Source of the DNA: an uncultured Eubacteriales bacterium
GTDB lineage: Bacteria > Bacillota > Clostridia > Oscillospirales > Acutalibacteraceae
Length of the DNA stretch: 19,160 nt
Assembly (NCBI GenBank): GCA_934643185.1
Contig: CAKUBN010000045.1
Span: forward strand, 1 to 19,160
Reading direction: 5' to 3'
Of the stretch, positions 7,615-15,082 are shown piece after piece. Position 1 is the stretch's first letter. Each line of letters begins with the position of its first letter. Under the pieces are notes generated by a model, which searched no databases, was not told the origin of the DNA, and saw only the letters and a list, made by a program, of their open reading frames with translations. A program made the translations under genes and the position numbers.

Positions 7615-7620
7615 TATACT
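7615..7620 (+). promoter_or_regulatory. -10 box of the AraC-GyrI gene
   Basis: TATACT lies 34 bp before the start codon. No good -35 sequence is present at 16-18 bp; the position is taken by the inverted repeat, which is common for activator-dependent promoters. Confidence 0.5.
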
Positions 7621-7653
7621 GAATACAGCGACAGAGGAAAGGGGAGAGCGTAA

Positions 7654-8550
7654 ATGGAGTGGCTGACGGTCATCAAGGATGCGATCGAGTACATGGAGCA
7701 AAACCTGCTCACCGTCACGGGTCCGGAGGAGGTCGCAAAGCACGTGCACATCTCAACGATCTACCTGCAGCGCGGCTTTCAGGTCTTAACGGGCTACACG
7801 CTCGGCGAGTACATCCGCAACCGCCGTCTGTTTGAGGCCGGCTTAAAGCTCACACAGACCGACGAAAAGGTCATAGACATCGCGCTCGAATACGGTTACG
7901 AAACGCCGGAAAGCTTCACAAAGGCATTCACACGCTTTCACGGCACGACGCCGATCGAGGTGCGCCGTGACCGCTCCAAAATGCAGCTTTTTCTCCCGCT
8001 TCATGTCAGCATTCAAATTCAGGGAGGCAGCAAAATGAATTACACCGCAGAAAAAATGGAAGCATTCACCGTCATCGGCTTTGAGCGCCTGTTCTCGTTT
8101 GAGACGTCCTATAAGGAGATACCGGATTTCTGGACGGAAATGCGCACCACTCACGCGCCGAATATTATCTCCGGCAAGGGCCCGAAAACCGAAGTTGAGC
8201 ACGCCATCATGGAAAACTACATCGGCGAATTCGGCGTCTGCATTGAGGATGCACCTGCGCCCGGTAAGTTCCGCTATATGATCGCGGGCCCATATCAGGG
8301 CGGCAAGGTGCCGCAGGGCATGAAGCTCTACACCGTGCCCGCAAACACATGGGCAAAATTCGCGTGCGTCGGCACGCTGCCGAACGCCATGCAGAGCGTG
8401 AACACCAAGATCTGGAGCGAGTGGCTGCCCGGCAACAAGGAGTACGACCTTGCCGGCAAGTACAACATCGAGTGGTATTCCGCAGACGGTGACCCGGACA
8501 GCACCGACTACGAGTCCGCTATCTGGATCCCCGTTATCCCGAAAAAGTAA
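7654..8550 (+). CDS. AraC-type HTH fused to GyrI-like effector domain
   Basis: A 298-residue regulator with the reverse order of classical AraC proteins. Two HTH units fill residues 1-105, including HISTIYLQRGFQVLTGYTL (32-50) and the second through YGYETPESFTKAFTRFHG (80-97), ending TPIEVRR. A GyrI-like small-molecule domain follows from about 128 to 298, with FTVIGFERLFS (138-148), FGVCIED and the end segment NIEWY ... SAIWIPV. This is the Rob/BltR-type arrangement linked to sensing of hydrophobic or amphipathic compounds. AAAGGGGAG precedes the ATG. It stands alone between its own promoter and a terminator, so self-control through the upstream inverted repeat is plausible. Confidence 0.88.
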   Translation: MEWLTVIKDAIEYMEQNLLTVTGPEEVAKHVHISTIYLQRGFQVLTGYTLGEYIRNRRLFEAGLKLTQTDEKVIDIALEYGYETPESFTKAFTRFHGTTPIEVRRDRSKMQLFLPLHVSIQIQGGSKMNYTAEKMEAFTVIGFERLFSFETSYKEIPDFWTEMRTTHAPNIISGKGPKTEVEHAIMENYIGEFGVCIEDAPAPGKFRYMIAGPYQGGKVPQGMKLYTVPANTWAKFACVGTLPNAMQSVNTKIWSEWLPGNKEYDLAGKYNIEWYSADGDPDSTDYESAIWIPVIPKK

Positions 8551-8575
8551 AATCTTATCACGCCATAAGAAAACT

Positions 8576-8603
8576 GCCCTGCCGATGCGCAAAACGGCAG
8601 GGC
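8576..8603. terminator. Bidirectional terminator hairpin between AraC-GyrI and spoIID
   Basis: GCCCTGCCG (8576-8584) pairs perfectly with CGGCAGGGC (8595-8603). On the minus strand AGTTTTCTTA follows, a usable U-tract for spoIID; on the plus strand the T-rich run is weaker and interrupted. Confidence 0.75.
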
Positions 8604-8608
8604 ATCTC

Positions 8609-9520
8609 CTATTTTATGTCGGTTCCCGGGTAAAACCGTGCCAAAATTTCGTCAACCGTCATGCCGCCTTCCGCAAGCGTTATGGCGGCCGCTTGACTCA
8701 TGCCCACGCCGTGCCCATAGCCGAGCGTCGTAAATGTGAACGCGCCGTTTTCATACGTCACTGTAAAACTCGCGCTGCGTAAACCGAGCGTCTCCCGCAC
8801 ATGCACGCCTGTCATTTCCACCCCGCAGACCGTAAGCTTTTCCACATATCCCGTGTCAAAATATTGAATATCCGAGAACCACTTTCCCGGCGCATCGTCA
8901 AATGAAATTTCCGAGAAAGCGGCTTGTATCTCGTCTTCCGTAAACGTTGTCGCGCTCTGAAACCCCTGCGCCAAAAGGTCGCTCGGGCACGCCACAGCGG
9001 TGAGGTACGGGTAGCTTTTTTCCGGCCACACGTTCTCAAACGGCTGTGTACACCCCGAAGAAATCGCAAAATAGCACGCGTTGATCGGCTCATCTTCATA
9101 ATAGATCTCTTTGTCGAGCACCGATAAGCACAGCGCCCGCACGCGGTTTTGTTCTTCATCCGTCAGCCCCGCATCCGTCGTATAGATGCTCTTTTCCGCG
9201 CTGTTGCAGGCGAAGTCGTAGTCCCTCTCCGCGTTTTCCTGCCGCTTGCGGTTATAGAGCGTGTGTATCGCAATGATCTGCGCCTTTAGCGCCTCGTCCG
9301 GCGCAGAAATAGCCATCTCACACGGCAGCGCCCCGCAGAGAAAATCGAGGTCGCGCACCGTGTAGACCGTCTCCACTGCCGTGTCGTACACGCGAAAAAC
9401 CGGTTCGCTTTCTGCCGCGCCGCTCCCCGCAAACAGCAGCGGCGTTATGCCGCAAAATAAATACAGCGCGCCCAAAAACGCGAAAAACCTGCGTGCCGGC
9501 CATTTGAATTTCAGCTTCAT
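8609..9520 (-). CDS. spoIID: SpoIID-type stage II sporulation lytic transglycosylase
   Basis: The 303-residue protein begins with basic residues and a hydrophobic segment (about 12-30) that is a signal anchor. LCGALPCEMAIS (61-72) contains Glu68, which aligns with the catalytic glutamate of SpoIID, followed by DEALKAQIIAIHT (75-87), the usual helix. GYGHGVGMSQ (267-276) is the hallmark near the C-terminus. SpoIID trims peptidoglycan during engulfment in the SpoIID-SpoIIM-SpoIIP complex in the mother cell. ATG 9520 is chosen because GAGG lies six bases before it; the longer frame begins at a TTG inside that site. Around 150-157 the protein reads YFAISSGC, where I recall F-H-S in most homologues. 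It is a single gene; spoIIM and spoIIP are not beside it. Confidence 0.85.
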   Translation of the reverse strand: MKLKFKWPARRFFAFLGALYLFCGITPLLFAGSGAAESEPVFRVYDTAVETVYTVRDLDFLCGALPCEMAISAPDEALKAQIIAIHTLYNRKRQENAERDYDFACNSAEKSIYTTDAGLTDEEQNRVRALCLSVLDKEIYYEDEPINACYFAISSGCTQPFENVWPEKSYPYLTAVACPSDLLAQGFQSATTFTEDEIQAAFSEISFDDAPGKWFSDIQYFDTGYVEKLTVCGVEMTGVHVRETLGLRSASFTVTYENGAFTFTTLGYGHGVGMSQAAAITLAEGGMTVDEILARFYPGTDIK

Positions 9521-9640
9521 TTTGCACCTCAAGATGAAAAAACTTATTGCCTATCATGCAATATTTTGTGCGAAATTTATTTTTAGTAGAATAAATCAAG
9601 ATAAAAATGAAAGATATTGAGTTTCATAATTCAAAAATGC

Positions 9641-9669
9641 TTGACGAAACCGCAACTCTGCGCTATTAT
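9641..9669 (+). promoter_or_regulatory. SigA-type promoter of citrate synthase
   Basis: TTGACG (9641-9646) and TATTAT (9664-9669) are separated by exactly 17 bp. The expected transcript start is near 9676, giving a leader of about 57 bases. Confidence 0.8.
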
Positions 9670-9687
9670 GTATCTACTACGCGAAAA

Positions 9688-9715
9688 TGTGCGGAACACA
9701 GTAAAGAGCCGCACA
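9688..9715 (+). promoter_or_regulatory. Leader hairpin touching the citrate synthase ribosome site
   Basis: TGTGCGG (9688-9694) pairs with CCGCACA (9709-9715) around a 14-base loop. The stem ends on the first A of the AGGAAAGGA ribosome site (9715-9723), so folding could affect initiation. Confidence 0.5.
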
Positions 9716-9732
9716 GGAAAGGATGAGCAGTT

Positions 9733-11124
9733 TTGGAAAGATTGATAAGCGAAAGTGCAAGCAGCACAACGGTCAGCGAGCTTTGCGCCGAGTACCGTGC
9801 CAATAACCAGATCACGAAAGATGAATACGAGCTGTACCACGTCAAGCGCGGCTTGCGCAACCGCGACGGCACCGGCGTCATGGCCGGCCTTACGCACGTC
9901 TGTAACGTACACGGTTACCTCATCAGCGACGGCATGAAGATCCCGGATAACGGCCGCCTCACGTACCGCGGCATGAACGTCGTCGATATCATCAACGGCT
10001 GCCGCGCAGAGGGCCGCTTCGGGTTTGAAGAGGTCGTCTGGCTTTTGATCTTCGGCAAGCTGCCCGATGAGCGCCAGTATAACCGCATCTGCCAGCTCCT
10101 CTACGAAAACCGCGAGCTGCCGGAATATTTCCCCGAGGACGTCATCATGAAAAACCCGTCGCGCGACGTCATGAATAAGCTTGCCCGCGCCGTTTTGACG
10201 CTCTATTCCTACGATGACGACCCGGACGATCTCTCGCTTGAAAACAACATGCGCCAAAGCATCTCGCTCATCGCGCGTATGCCGGCCATCATGACGTATG
10301 CCTATCAGGTCAAGCGCCGCCATTACGATAAGCAGACCATGTTCTTCCACCCGTTCGAGCCGCAGCACAAAACGGCAGAGGCAATCCTCAATGCCCTGCG
10401 TGAGGATCGCCAGTTTACACACGAGGAAGCCCAGCTGCTCGACCTTTGCATGGTGCTCCACGCCGAGCACGGAGGCGGTAACAACTCCACGTTTACTACG
10501 CGCGTATTGTCCTCTGCGCAGACGGACATCTATTCCACCATCGCCGCGGCCATCGGCTCGCTGAAGGGCTTCCGCCACGGCGGCGCAAACCACAAGGTGC
10601 GCCAGATGATGACGGACATCATGCAGAACGTGCAGCACTGGGACAGCGACGACGAGGTGGAAAATTACCTCGAGCGCATCCTGCGCCGCGAGGTGGGAGA
10701 CAAGAGCGGCCTCATCTACGGCATCGGCCACGCCATCTATACGCTGTCCGATCCCCGCGCCGTTGAGCTCAAAAAGCAGGCGCGCTCCCTTGCCGCCAAA
10801 ACCGGCTACGCCGACCAGTTCGCGCTCTATGAGCGCATCGAGCGCCTTGCGCCCGATGCATTCCACAAGGTAACGGGGAACGAGAAAGTAGTATGCGCCA
10901 ACGTCGATTTTTATTCCGGGCTCGTCTATGAGATGCTCGGCATCCCGGAGGATCTCTACACGCCCATGTTCGCCGTCTCCCGTATCTCCGGCTGGTGCGC
11001 CCACCGCATCGAGGAGCTCACAACCGGCGGCCGCATCATCCGCCCGGCGTACCGTGCACTGCCCACCGGCCAGACCTACGTCCCGCTTAAGGACCGCCAC
11101 TACGAAAATAAGCCCGTTTTATAA
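9733..11124 (+). CDS. Citrate/2-methylcitrate synthase family protein
   Basis: The 463-residue protein condenses acetyl-CoA (or propionyl-CoA) with oxaloacetate. Catalytic landmarks are LHAEHGGGNNST (242-253, His243), FRHGGAN (280-286, His282) and NVDFYSG (390-396, Asp392). GIGHAIYTLSDPRA (330-343) is the clostridial variant of GHRVY...DPRA. An N-terminal extension of about 60 residues precedes MKIPDNGRLTYRG. The only start in frame before the conserved part is TTG 9733, eight to nine bases after AGGAAAGGA, so a TTG start is accepted. An ATG at 9723 lies in another frame and ends after 27 codons. The gene has its own promoter and diverges from spoIID. In gut Clostridia it would serve an incomplete TCA cycle toward glutamate; no aconitase or isocitrate dehydrogenase gene is adjacent. 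Confidence 0.92.
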   Translation: MERLISESASSTTVSELCAEYRANNQITKDEYELYHVKRGLRNRDGTGVMAGLTHVCNVHGYLISDGMKIPDNGRLTYRGMNVVDIINGCRAEGRFGFEEVVWLLIFGKLPDERQYNRICQLLYENRELPEYFPEDVIMKNPSRDVMNKLARAVLTLYSYDDDPDDLSLENNMRQSISLIARMPAIMTYAYQVKRRHYDKQTMFFHPFEPQHKTAEAILNALREDRQFTHEEAQLLDLCMVLHAEHGGGNNSTFTTRVLSSAQTDIYSTIAAAIGSLKGFRHGGANHKVRQMMTDIMQNVQHWDSDDEVENYLERILRREVGDKSGLIYGIGHAIYTLSDPRAVELKKQARSLAAKTGYADQFALYERIERLAPDAFHKVTGNEKVVCANVDFYSGLVYEMLGIPEDLYTPMFAVSRISGWCAHRIEELTTGGRIIRPAYRALPTGQTYVPLKDRHYENKPVL

Positions 11125-11130
11125 ATAAAG

Positions 11131-11165
11131 CGGCGAAAAAGCGCAAATTCGCTTGCTTTTTGCCG
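11131..11165 (+). terminator. Possible terminator after citrate synthase, overlapping the next promoter
   Basis: CGGC plus AAAAAGC pairs with GCTTTTT plus GCCG with one bulged G, an 11-bp AT-rich stem. An alternative short stem AAGCG/CGCTT would be followed by TGCTTTTT. The 3' arm includes the -35 box of the oxidoreductase promoter. Confidence 0.45.
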
Positions 11166-11181
11166 GTATTGTCCGTATAAT
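11153..11181 (+). promoter_or_regulatory. Promoter of the Gfo/Idh/MocA gene
   Basis: TTGCTT (11153-11158) and a perfect TATAAT (11176-11181) are 17 bp apart. The transcript would start near 11188, about 90 bases before the start codon. Confidence 0.75.
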
Positions 11182-11198
11182 CAAATTTAGAAAGCAGC

Positions 11199-11235
11199 AA
11201 GGTGTGTGCGATGGCCCTGTCTTCGCCCGCACCTT
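11199..11235 (+). promoter_or_regulatory. Strong leader hairpin upstream of the Gfo/Idh/MocA gene
   Basis: AAGGTGTGTGCG (11199-11210) pairs with CGCCCGCACCTT (11224-11235), twelve positions with one wobble and one mismatch, loop of 13 bases. It lies near the 5' end of the transcript; only a broken T-run follows. Confidence 0.5.
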
Positions 11236-11278
11236 TCCGTTTGTATATCATTTCTCTAAAAGGAGAGGGGTCATTTTA

Positions 11279-12568
11279 ATGAAAGCACCAATTACATTTG
11301 CCATCGCCGGCTTCGGCGACCGCGGCAGCACCTACGCTTCCATGCAGAAGCTTTTCCCGGACCGCATGAAGGTCGTCGCCGTGGCAGATATCAACCCGGA
11401 AAAGGTACAGAAGGCAAAAGAGCTCTATGACATCAAGGATGAGCTCTGCTTTACAAGCGCAGAGGAAATGCTCGCGCAGGATAAGCTTGCCGATGTCATG
11501 GTCGTCTCCACCATGGACCGCCAGCACGTCAACCACGCCATTCCGGCACTCGAAAAGGGCTACAATATCCTGATGGAAAAGCCGATCTCCCCGGATCTGC
11601 AGGAGTGCAAGCGCATCATCGAGGTCGCAAAGCACTGCCCGGGCAAGATCATCGTATGTCATGTTCTGCGCTATACCACGTTCTATAATACGTTAAAGTC
11701 CATTCTCGATAGCAAAAAGATCGGCGACGTCGTCTCCGTCTGCGCAAACGAGAACGTCGGCTATTGGCATCAGGCACACTCCTTCGTGCGCGGCAACTGG
11801 CGCAACAGCGACCAGACGAGCCCCATGATCCTCCAGAAGTGCTGCCACGATATGGACATCTACACCTGGCTGCTCGGCAAAAAGTGCACGGCCATCTCCT
11901 CCATCGGCGATACACACCTCTTTAAGAAGGAGTGCGCGCCGGAGGGCGCAACGCCGTACTGCCTCGGCGGCTGCAAGGCGAAGGAGAACTGCAAGTTCGA
12001 CGCCGAAAAGATCTACATCACGAACCCCGCAACGGGCATCCGCAACGGCAATACATGGATGGCCGGCGTCGCCTGCGGCGTGAACCCCACCGAAGAGCGC
12101 ACGTATGAAGCCCTCAAACACGGTCAGTACGGCCGCTGCGTCTATATGTGCGACAACAACGTCGTTGACCACCAGCAGACGAACCTCCTGTTTGAGGACG
12201 GCACCACCATGAGCTTCACCATGTGCGCGTTCACGGAGAAGTGCTACCGCTACTTCAAAGCCATGGGCACGAACGGCGAGATCGAAGCCGATATGCTCTC
12301 CAATAAAATTCACGTCCGTGTCTTTGGCGAGCCGGAAGAAGTCATCGACGTCAAGCTCCTCGCAAACGACCTTAAGGGTCACGGCGGCGGCGACAGCGGC
12401 ATCGTCAACGATTTCCTCGATATGCTCATCAATGAGACCGAAGCCACCGAGCGTACCACTACGCTGGAGCACTCCCTCGAAAGCCACTTCATGGCCCTCG
12501 CAGCCGAAGAATCCCGCCTCCGCGGCGGCGAACTCATCAACATGGATGCGTTCAAAAACGGTAAATAA
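11279..12568 (+). CDS. Gfo/Idh/MocA family NAD(P)-dependent oxidoreductase
   Basis: The 429-residue protein has the N-terminal Rossmann motif FAIAGFGDRGS (7-17), acidic D37 after VVAVA for NAD(P) binding, and MEKPISPD (99-106), the family EKP motif. CCHDMDIYTWLLG (188-200) supplies the conserved His190/Asp191 of the catalytic region. These enzymes oxidise or reduce sugars, cyclitols or their derivatives. A Cys-rich insertion at 219-238 (C219, C228, C232, C238) is unusual. ATG 11279 follows AGGAGAGGGG; upstream in-frame codons lie inside the promoter and leader and are rejected. It has its own promoter and a terminator, and faces nahK tail to tail. A role in amino-sugar metabolism is only suggested by that neighbour. 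Confidence 0.88.
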   Translation: MKAPITFAIAGFGDRGSTYASMQKLFPDRMKVVAVADINPEKVQKAKELYDIKDELCFTSAEEMLAQDKLADVMVVSTMDRQHVNHAIPALEKGYNILMEKPISPDLQECKRIIEVAKHCPGKIIVCHVLRYTTFYNTLKSILDSKKIGDVVSVCANENVGYWHQAHSFVRGNWRNSDQTSPMILQKCCHDMDIYTWLLGKKCTAISSIGDTHLFKKECAPEGATPYCLGGCKAKENCKFDAEKIYITNPATGIRNGNTWMAGVACGVNPTEERTYEALKHGQYGRCVYMCDNNVVDHQQTNLLFEDGTTMSFTMCAFTEKCYRYFKAMGTNGEIEADMLSNKIHVRVFGEPEEVIDVKLLANDLKGHGGGDSGIVNDFLDMLINETEATERTTTLEHSLESHFMALAAEESRLRGGELINMDAFKNGK

Positions 12569-12585
12569 TTTAACGATCTGAACAT

Positions 12586-12625
12586 AAAAAGTCCTGCACG
12601 CAATGTAAAACGTGCAGGACTTTTT
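12586..12625. terminator. Strong bidirectional rho-independent terminator
   Basis: AAAAAGTCCTGCACG (12586-12600) and CGTGCAGGACTTTTT (12611-12625) form a perfect 15-bp stem with a ten-base loop, with U-tracts in both directions. It closes the oxidoreductase gene on the plus strand and nahK on the minus strand. Confidence 0.95.
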
Positions 12626-12644
12626 CGTGTATTCAATTATTTCA

Positions 12645-13742
12645 TTACAAATACGCATCCACAATGGCCTGCGTCTTGCTGCGCTTCGCTTCCATCTCCG
12701 CCACAAGGTGGAACTGGTTGCGCGCGCGGTCTAAGTTGTGCTGCGGGTACTTCGTCTTAAAGTACACGTCGCCGTTTAAATAATCCGCGAGGAAGCGAAT
12801 GCCCACCTCAAACGTCATCAGCTTCGCGCCGTCCGGCAGCGTGCGGATCTCCGTCTCGGTCAGCGCTTTGCCGGCTTCACCGAGGAAGCCCTCCGTGTAC
12901 GCCTTAAAGAGCGGCACGCTGAAATGCACCTTTGTCAGGTCGGTCTCATCTTCCGCACCGGTGGAAGCGCCCGCGCGGATGGAATCACCGAAGTCGAACG
13001 CCGCAAGACCCGGCATCACCGTGTCAAGGTCGATGACGCACACTGCGTCGCCCGTCGCGTTATCGATCAAAACGTTGCTCATTTTCGTGTCGTTGTGCGT
13101 CACCTTCAGCGGCAGCTTGCCTTCCGAAAGCAGGTTCATCAAAAGGCCGCAGTCCTGTTCGCGTGCCTTTGCAAATTCCAGCTCGGCCGCAACGTCCTTT
13201 AAGCGCCCCGCTTTATCCTCGCGCACCGCATCCATCAGCTGCTGGAAACGCGCCGGGGTGTCGTGAAAATGCGGGATGACCTCGTGTAGCGTCTCCGCCG
13301 GGTAATCCGCCAGCATGTTCTGGAACGCGCCGAACGCCGCGCCGGATTTTTTCAGCATCTCCGGCGATTCTGCAAAGTCATACGCCGTCGTGTTCTCCAG
13401 GTTGATCGTCGAGCGCCAATAGTGGCCCTCGCTGTCAATATAATAATCCTTGCCGTCGTTCGTTTTCAGCACCGTCAGCGTGCCGCGCTTCGGGTCTTTG
13501 CCGGCCTTTTCCAGCTTCTCCGCCAAGAACTTCGTCACATGCACCATGTTGTCCATGATCTCATCCGGGTGCGGAAACACATATCCGTTCACGCGCTGCA
13601 AAACAAAGTTGCCCTTTTCCGTGCGCGCCAAAAACGTGTCGTTGATGTGCCCGCCGCCGTACGGCTCAATGGAGCTCACACAGTCGCCGTAAAAATATGC
13701 CTTTGCGGCCTCGTTATACAGAATTTCCTTTTTGTCTGTCAT
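12645..13742 (-). CDS. nahK: N-acetylhexosamine 1-kinase-like phosphotransferase
   Basis: The 365-residue protein follows the bifidobacterial NahK sequence pattern closely: IEPYGGGHINDTFL (25-38), HFHDTPARF (158-166), LKVTHNDTKMSNVL (212-225, Asp218 as catalytic base), IDLDTVMPG (237-245, Asp238/Asp240 for magnesium), FDFGDSIRAGAST (249-261) and the end FLADYLNGD (317-325). NahK phosphorylates GlcNAc and GalNAc at C1 with ATP, feeding the galacto-N-biose/lacto-N-biose route. Length agrees with NahK (about 360). AAGGGGATAAAAAC precedes the ATG. It is the last gene of a minus-strand series after the GHKL sensor, 34 bp apart. The usual partners (GNB/LNB phosphorylase, uridylyltransferase, epimerase) are not in the window. 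Generic annotation would be aminoglycoside phosphotransferase family, but drug inactivation is unlikely. Confidence 0.8.
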   Translation of the reverse strand: MTDKKEILYNEAAKAYFYGDCVSSIEPYGGGHINDTFLARTEKGNFVLQRVNGYVFPHPDEIMDNMVHVTKFLAEKLEKAGKDPKRGTLTVLKTNDGKDYYIDSEGHYWRSTINLENTTAYDFAESPEMLKKSGAAFGAFQNMLADYPAETLHEVIPHFHDTPARFQQLMDAVREDKAGRLKDVAAELEFAKAREQDCGLLMNLLSEGKLPLKVTHNDTKMSNVLIDNATGDAVCVIDLDTVMPGLAAFDFGDSIRAGASTGAEDETDLTKVHFSVPLFKAYTEGFLGEAGKALTETEIRTLPDGAKLMTFEVGIRFLADYLNGDVYFKTKYPQHNLDRARNQFHLVAEMEAKRSKTQAIVDAYL

Positions 13743-13776
13743 GTTTTTATCCCCTTAGAGTAAATTTTAAAACCTG

Positions 13777-15057
13777 TCAATTGTTGATGATGATGCGCAA
13801 AATTTCAGAGCCGCCCGCCGTGGAAAGATCCATCGCGCCGCTGTACCGCTCCAAAATGCCGCGCACCACTTCCATGCCGAGCACCTGCGGCTTTTTCGGC
13901 TCAAACAGCTTATGCACAAGGTCGTTTATAGAGCTCTTTGTCGCCGATGTGCGCTTTTTCTGCTGCTTTTTCGCCGAGTACACCGCCTCAAACGTGATGC
14001 GGTTCTCCACCGGCAGCGCCGTAATGCGCACGCGCGGTTCCTCTGCGCCGGAGCGCTCCGCGCAGTCGATGGCGTGCGTCAGCATGTCGTTCAGAATCGC
14101 GCAGAATTCAATGGTTTTCAGCCGCACCGCGCCAAGCTCCACATTGCTTTCCAAAACGATGCCACAGTGTGCCGCGTAGGCTGCCTTGCCCGCCAGCACT
14201 GCATTCACATACGGGTTTTCGCTGTATCGCTGTAAATACGGATCGTGCAAAACTGTTTCCTCTTTGATGATATTCAGTACGCCTTCGCAGCTGCCGTCCT
14301 GCGCCTCAGCCGCGATCTCATGTAAAACAAAATCATGGTGCTCCTGCGCGTTCTTTGCATTTGTCACGTTGCCCACCATCGCGCGGAAATAATCCGCCTC
14401 CGCGCCGAGCAGCTGCTCGCGGTGCTCCGCCGTGCAGGCACTCTCCTGGTACTTTGCCGCGTTAAATGCCGCACGCACCGTAAACGCCAAAACAAGATAC
14501 AGCGCCGCTGTCAGCATAAGGCGCTGCGTCACGGCATTCAACCCGAAAAACGCCGGCAAAACGCCGTTTGCGCAGAATAAACAGACAACAAGAGCCGCAC
14601 AAAGCCCCACAGACAGCACCGAAACGCCGCGCTGTGCAAAATAGCGAAACGGGTGTGCCAGCGTCATAAAAGAGAGGAATGTCAGCACAATGTACAGTAA
14701 GCTGCCGATGACCGCCGGCCACAAACCGCCACTTGCAAACGGCAAAGCTTTCGTGAGCATATCCGTCACGGGCAGCAAAAACGCGTAGTTGCAGATCATC
14801 AAAAGAGAAAGGCTCAGCTTCTGCGCTAAATTGTTCGTGTAGAGGAATACCGCTGCAACCAGCAATAAGAGCACATTCATGCCGTTGCCGAACTGCCCCG
14901 TCGCGTCGTTAAAGGCAGGGGAGAGCAGCAGATTCAGCACAATAGAAAGCACAAACACGCCGCCCGAAACAATGGCCTCCGCCAGCAGCCGAAAGCGGCT
15001 GTTTAAAACCGTCAGAAATAAAAGTGCATTGCACAGAAAAACGACCGGTAAAAGCAT
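13777..15057 (-). CDS. Membrane GHKL sensor kinase-like protein (AgrC type), degenerate motifs
   Basis: The 426-residue protein has six to seven hydrophobic segments in the first 200 residues (roughly 1-18, 26-45, 60-75, 80-98, 112-132, 145-164, 180-198), then a cytoplasmic region. EHHDFVLHE (239-247) is the counterpart of the AgrC H-box with His241-Asp242. ENPYVNAVLAGKAAYAAHCGI (split around 280-300) matches the pre-ATPase helix, and ILNDMLTHAIDCA (321-333) the N-box, but the usual Asp-Asn is Thr-His. The glycine-rich ATP lid is reduced to VLGMEVVRGILERY (392-405). ATG 15057 is chosen because GAGG lies nine bases upstream and a promoter lies before it; the frame continues to 15204 through that promoter. 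No response regulator is adjacent. It may be a ligand sensor without normal kinase activity. Confidence 0.72.
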   Translation of the reverse strand: MLLPVVFLCNALLFLTVLNSRFRLLAEAIVSGGVFVLSIVLNLLLSPAFNDATGQFGNGMNVLLLLVAAVFLYTNNLAQKLSLSLLMICNYAFLLPVTDMLTKALPFASGGLWPAVIGSLLYIVLTFLSFMTLAHPFRYFAQRGVSVLSVGLCAALVVCLFCANGVLPAFFGLNAVTQRLMLTAALYLVLAFTVRAAFNAAKYQESACTAEHREQLLGAEADYFRAMVGNVTNAKNAQEHHDFVLHEIAAEAQDGSCEGVLNIIKEETVLHDPYLQRYSENPYVNAVLAGKAAYAAHCGIVLESNVELGAVRLKTIEFCAILNDMLTHAIDCAERSGAEEPRVRITALPVENRITFEAVYSAKKQQKKRTSATKSSINDLVHKLFEPKKPQVLGMEVVRGILERYSGAMDLSTAGGSEILRIIINN

Positions 15058-15082
15058 TTTAAAACGCCTCACTTTTCCAAGT

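Noticed and set aside
9533..9640. Sporulation sigma-E promoter upstream of spoIID
   Set aside because: AATATT-like and CACAAA-like pieces occur in the AT-rich region, but none have the right spacing and consensus together, so no call is made.
9723..9806. ATG with 27-codon frame at the start of the citrate synthase gene
   Set aside because: The ATG begins inside the ribosome site itself, so it cannot use it; the citrate synthase frame from TTG 9733 has correct spacing and the conserved protein.
9631..11100. Long minus-strand open frame of 489 codons opposite citrate synthase
   Set aside because: It mirrors the plus-strand gene, shows no domain, and arises from codon bias in GC-rich coding DNA.
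11153..11278. N-terminal extension of the Gfo/Idh/MocA protein
   Set aside because: This stretch contains the promoter, leader hairpin and ribosome site; family proteins begin right at the Rossmann strand after 11279.
11279..12568. GH109-type NAD-dependent glycosidase
   Set aside because: Considered because of the nahK neighbour, but the protein has a normal EKP motif and no export signal; it is better called an oxidoreductase.
12645..13742. Aminoglycoside phosphotransferase resistance gene
   Set aside because: The kinase fold is shared, but EPYGGGHIN, HFHDTP and DLDTVMPG match NahK rather than APH resistance enzymes.
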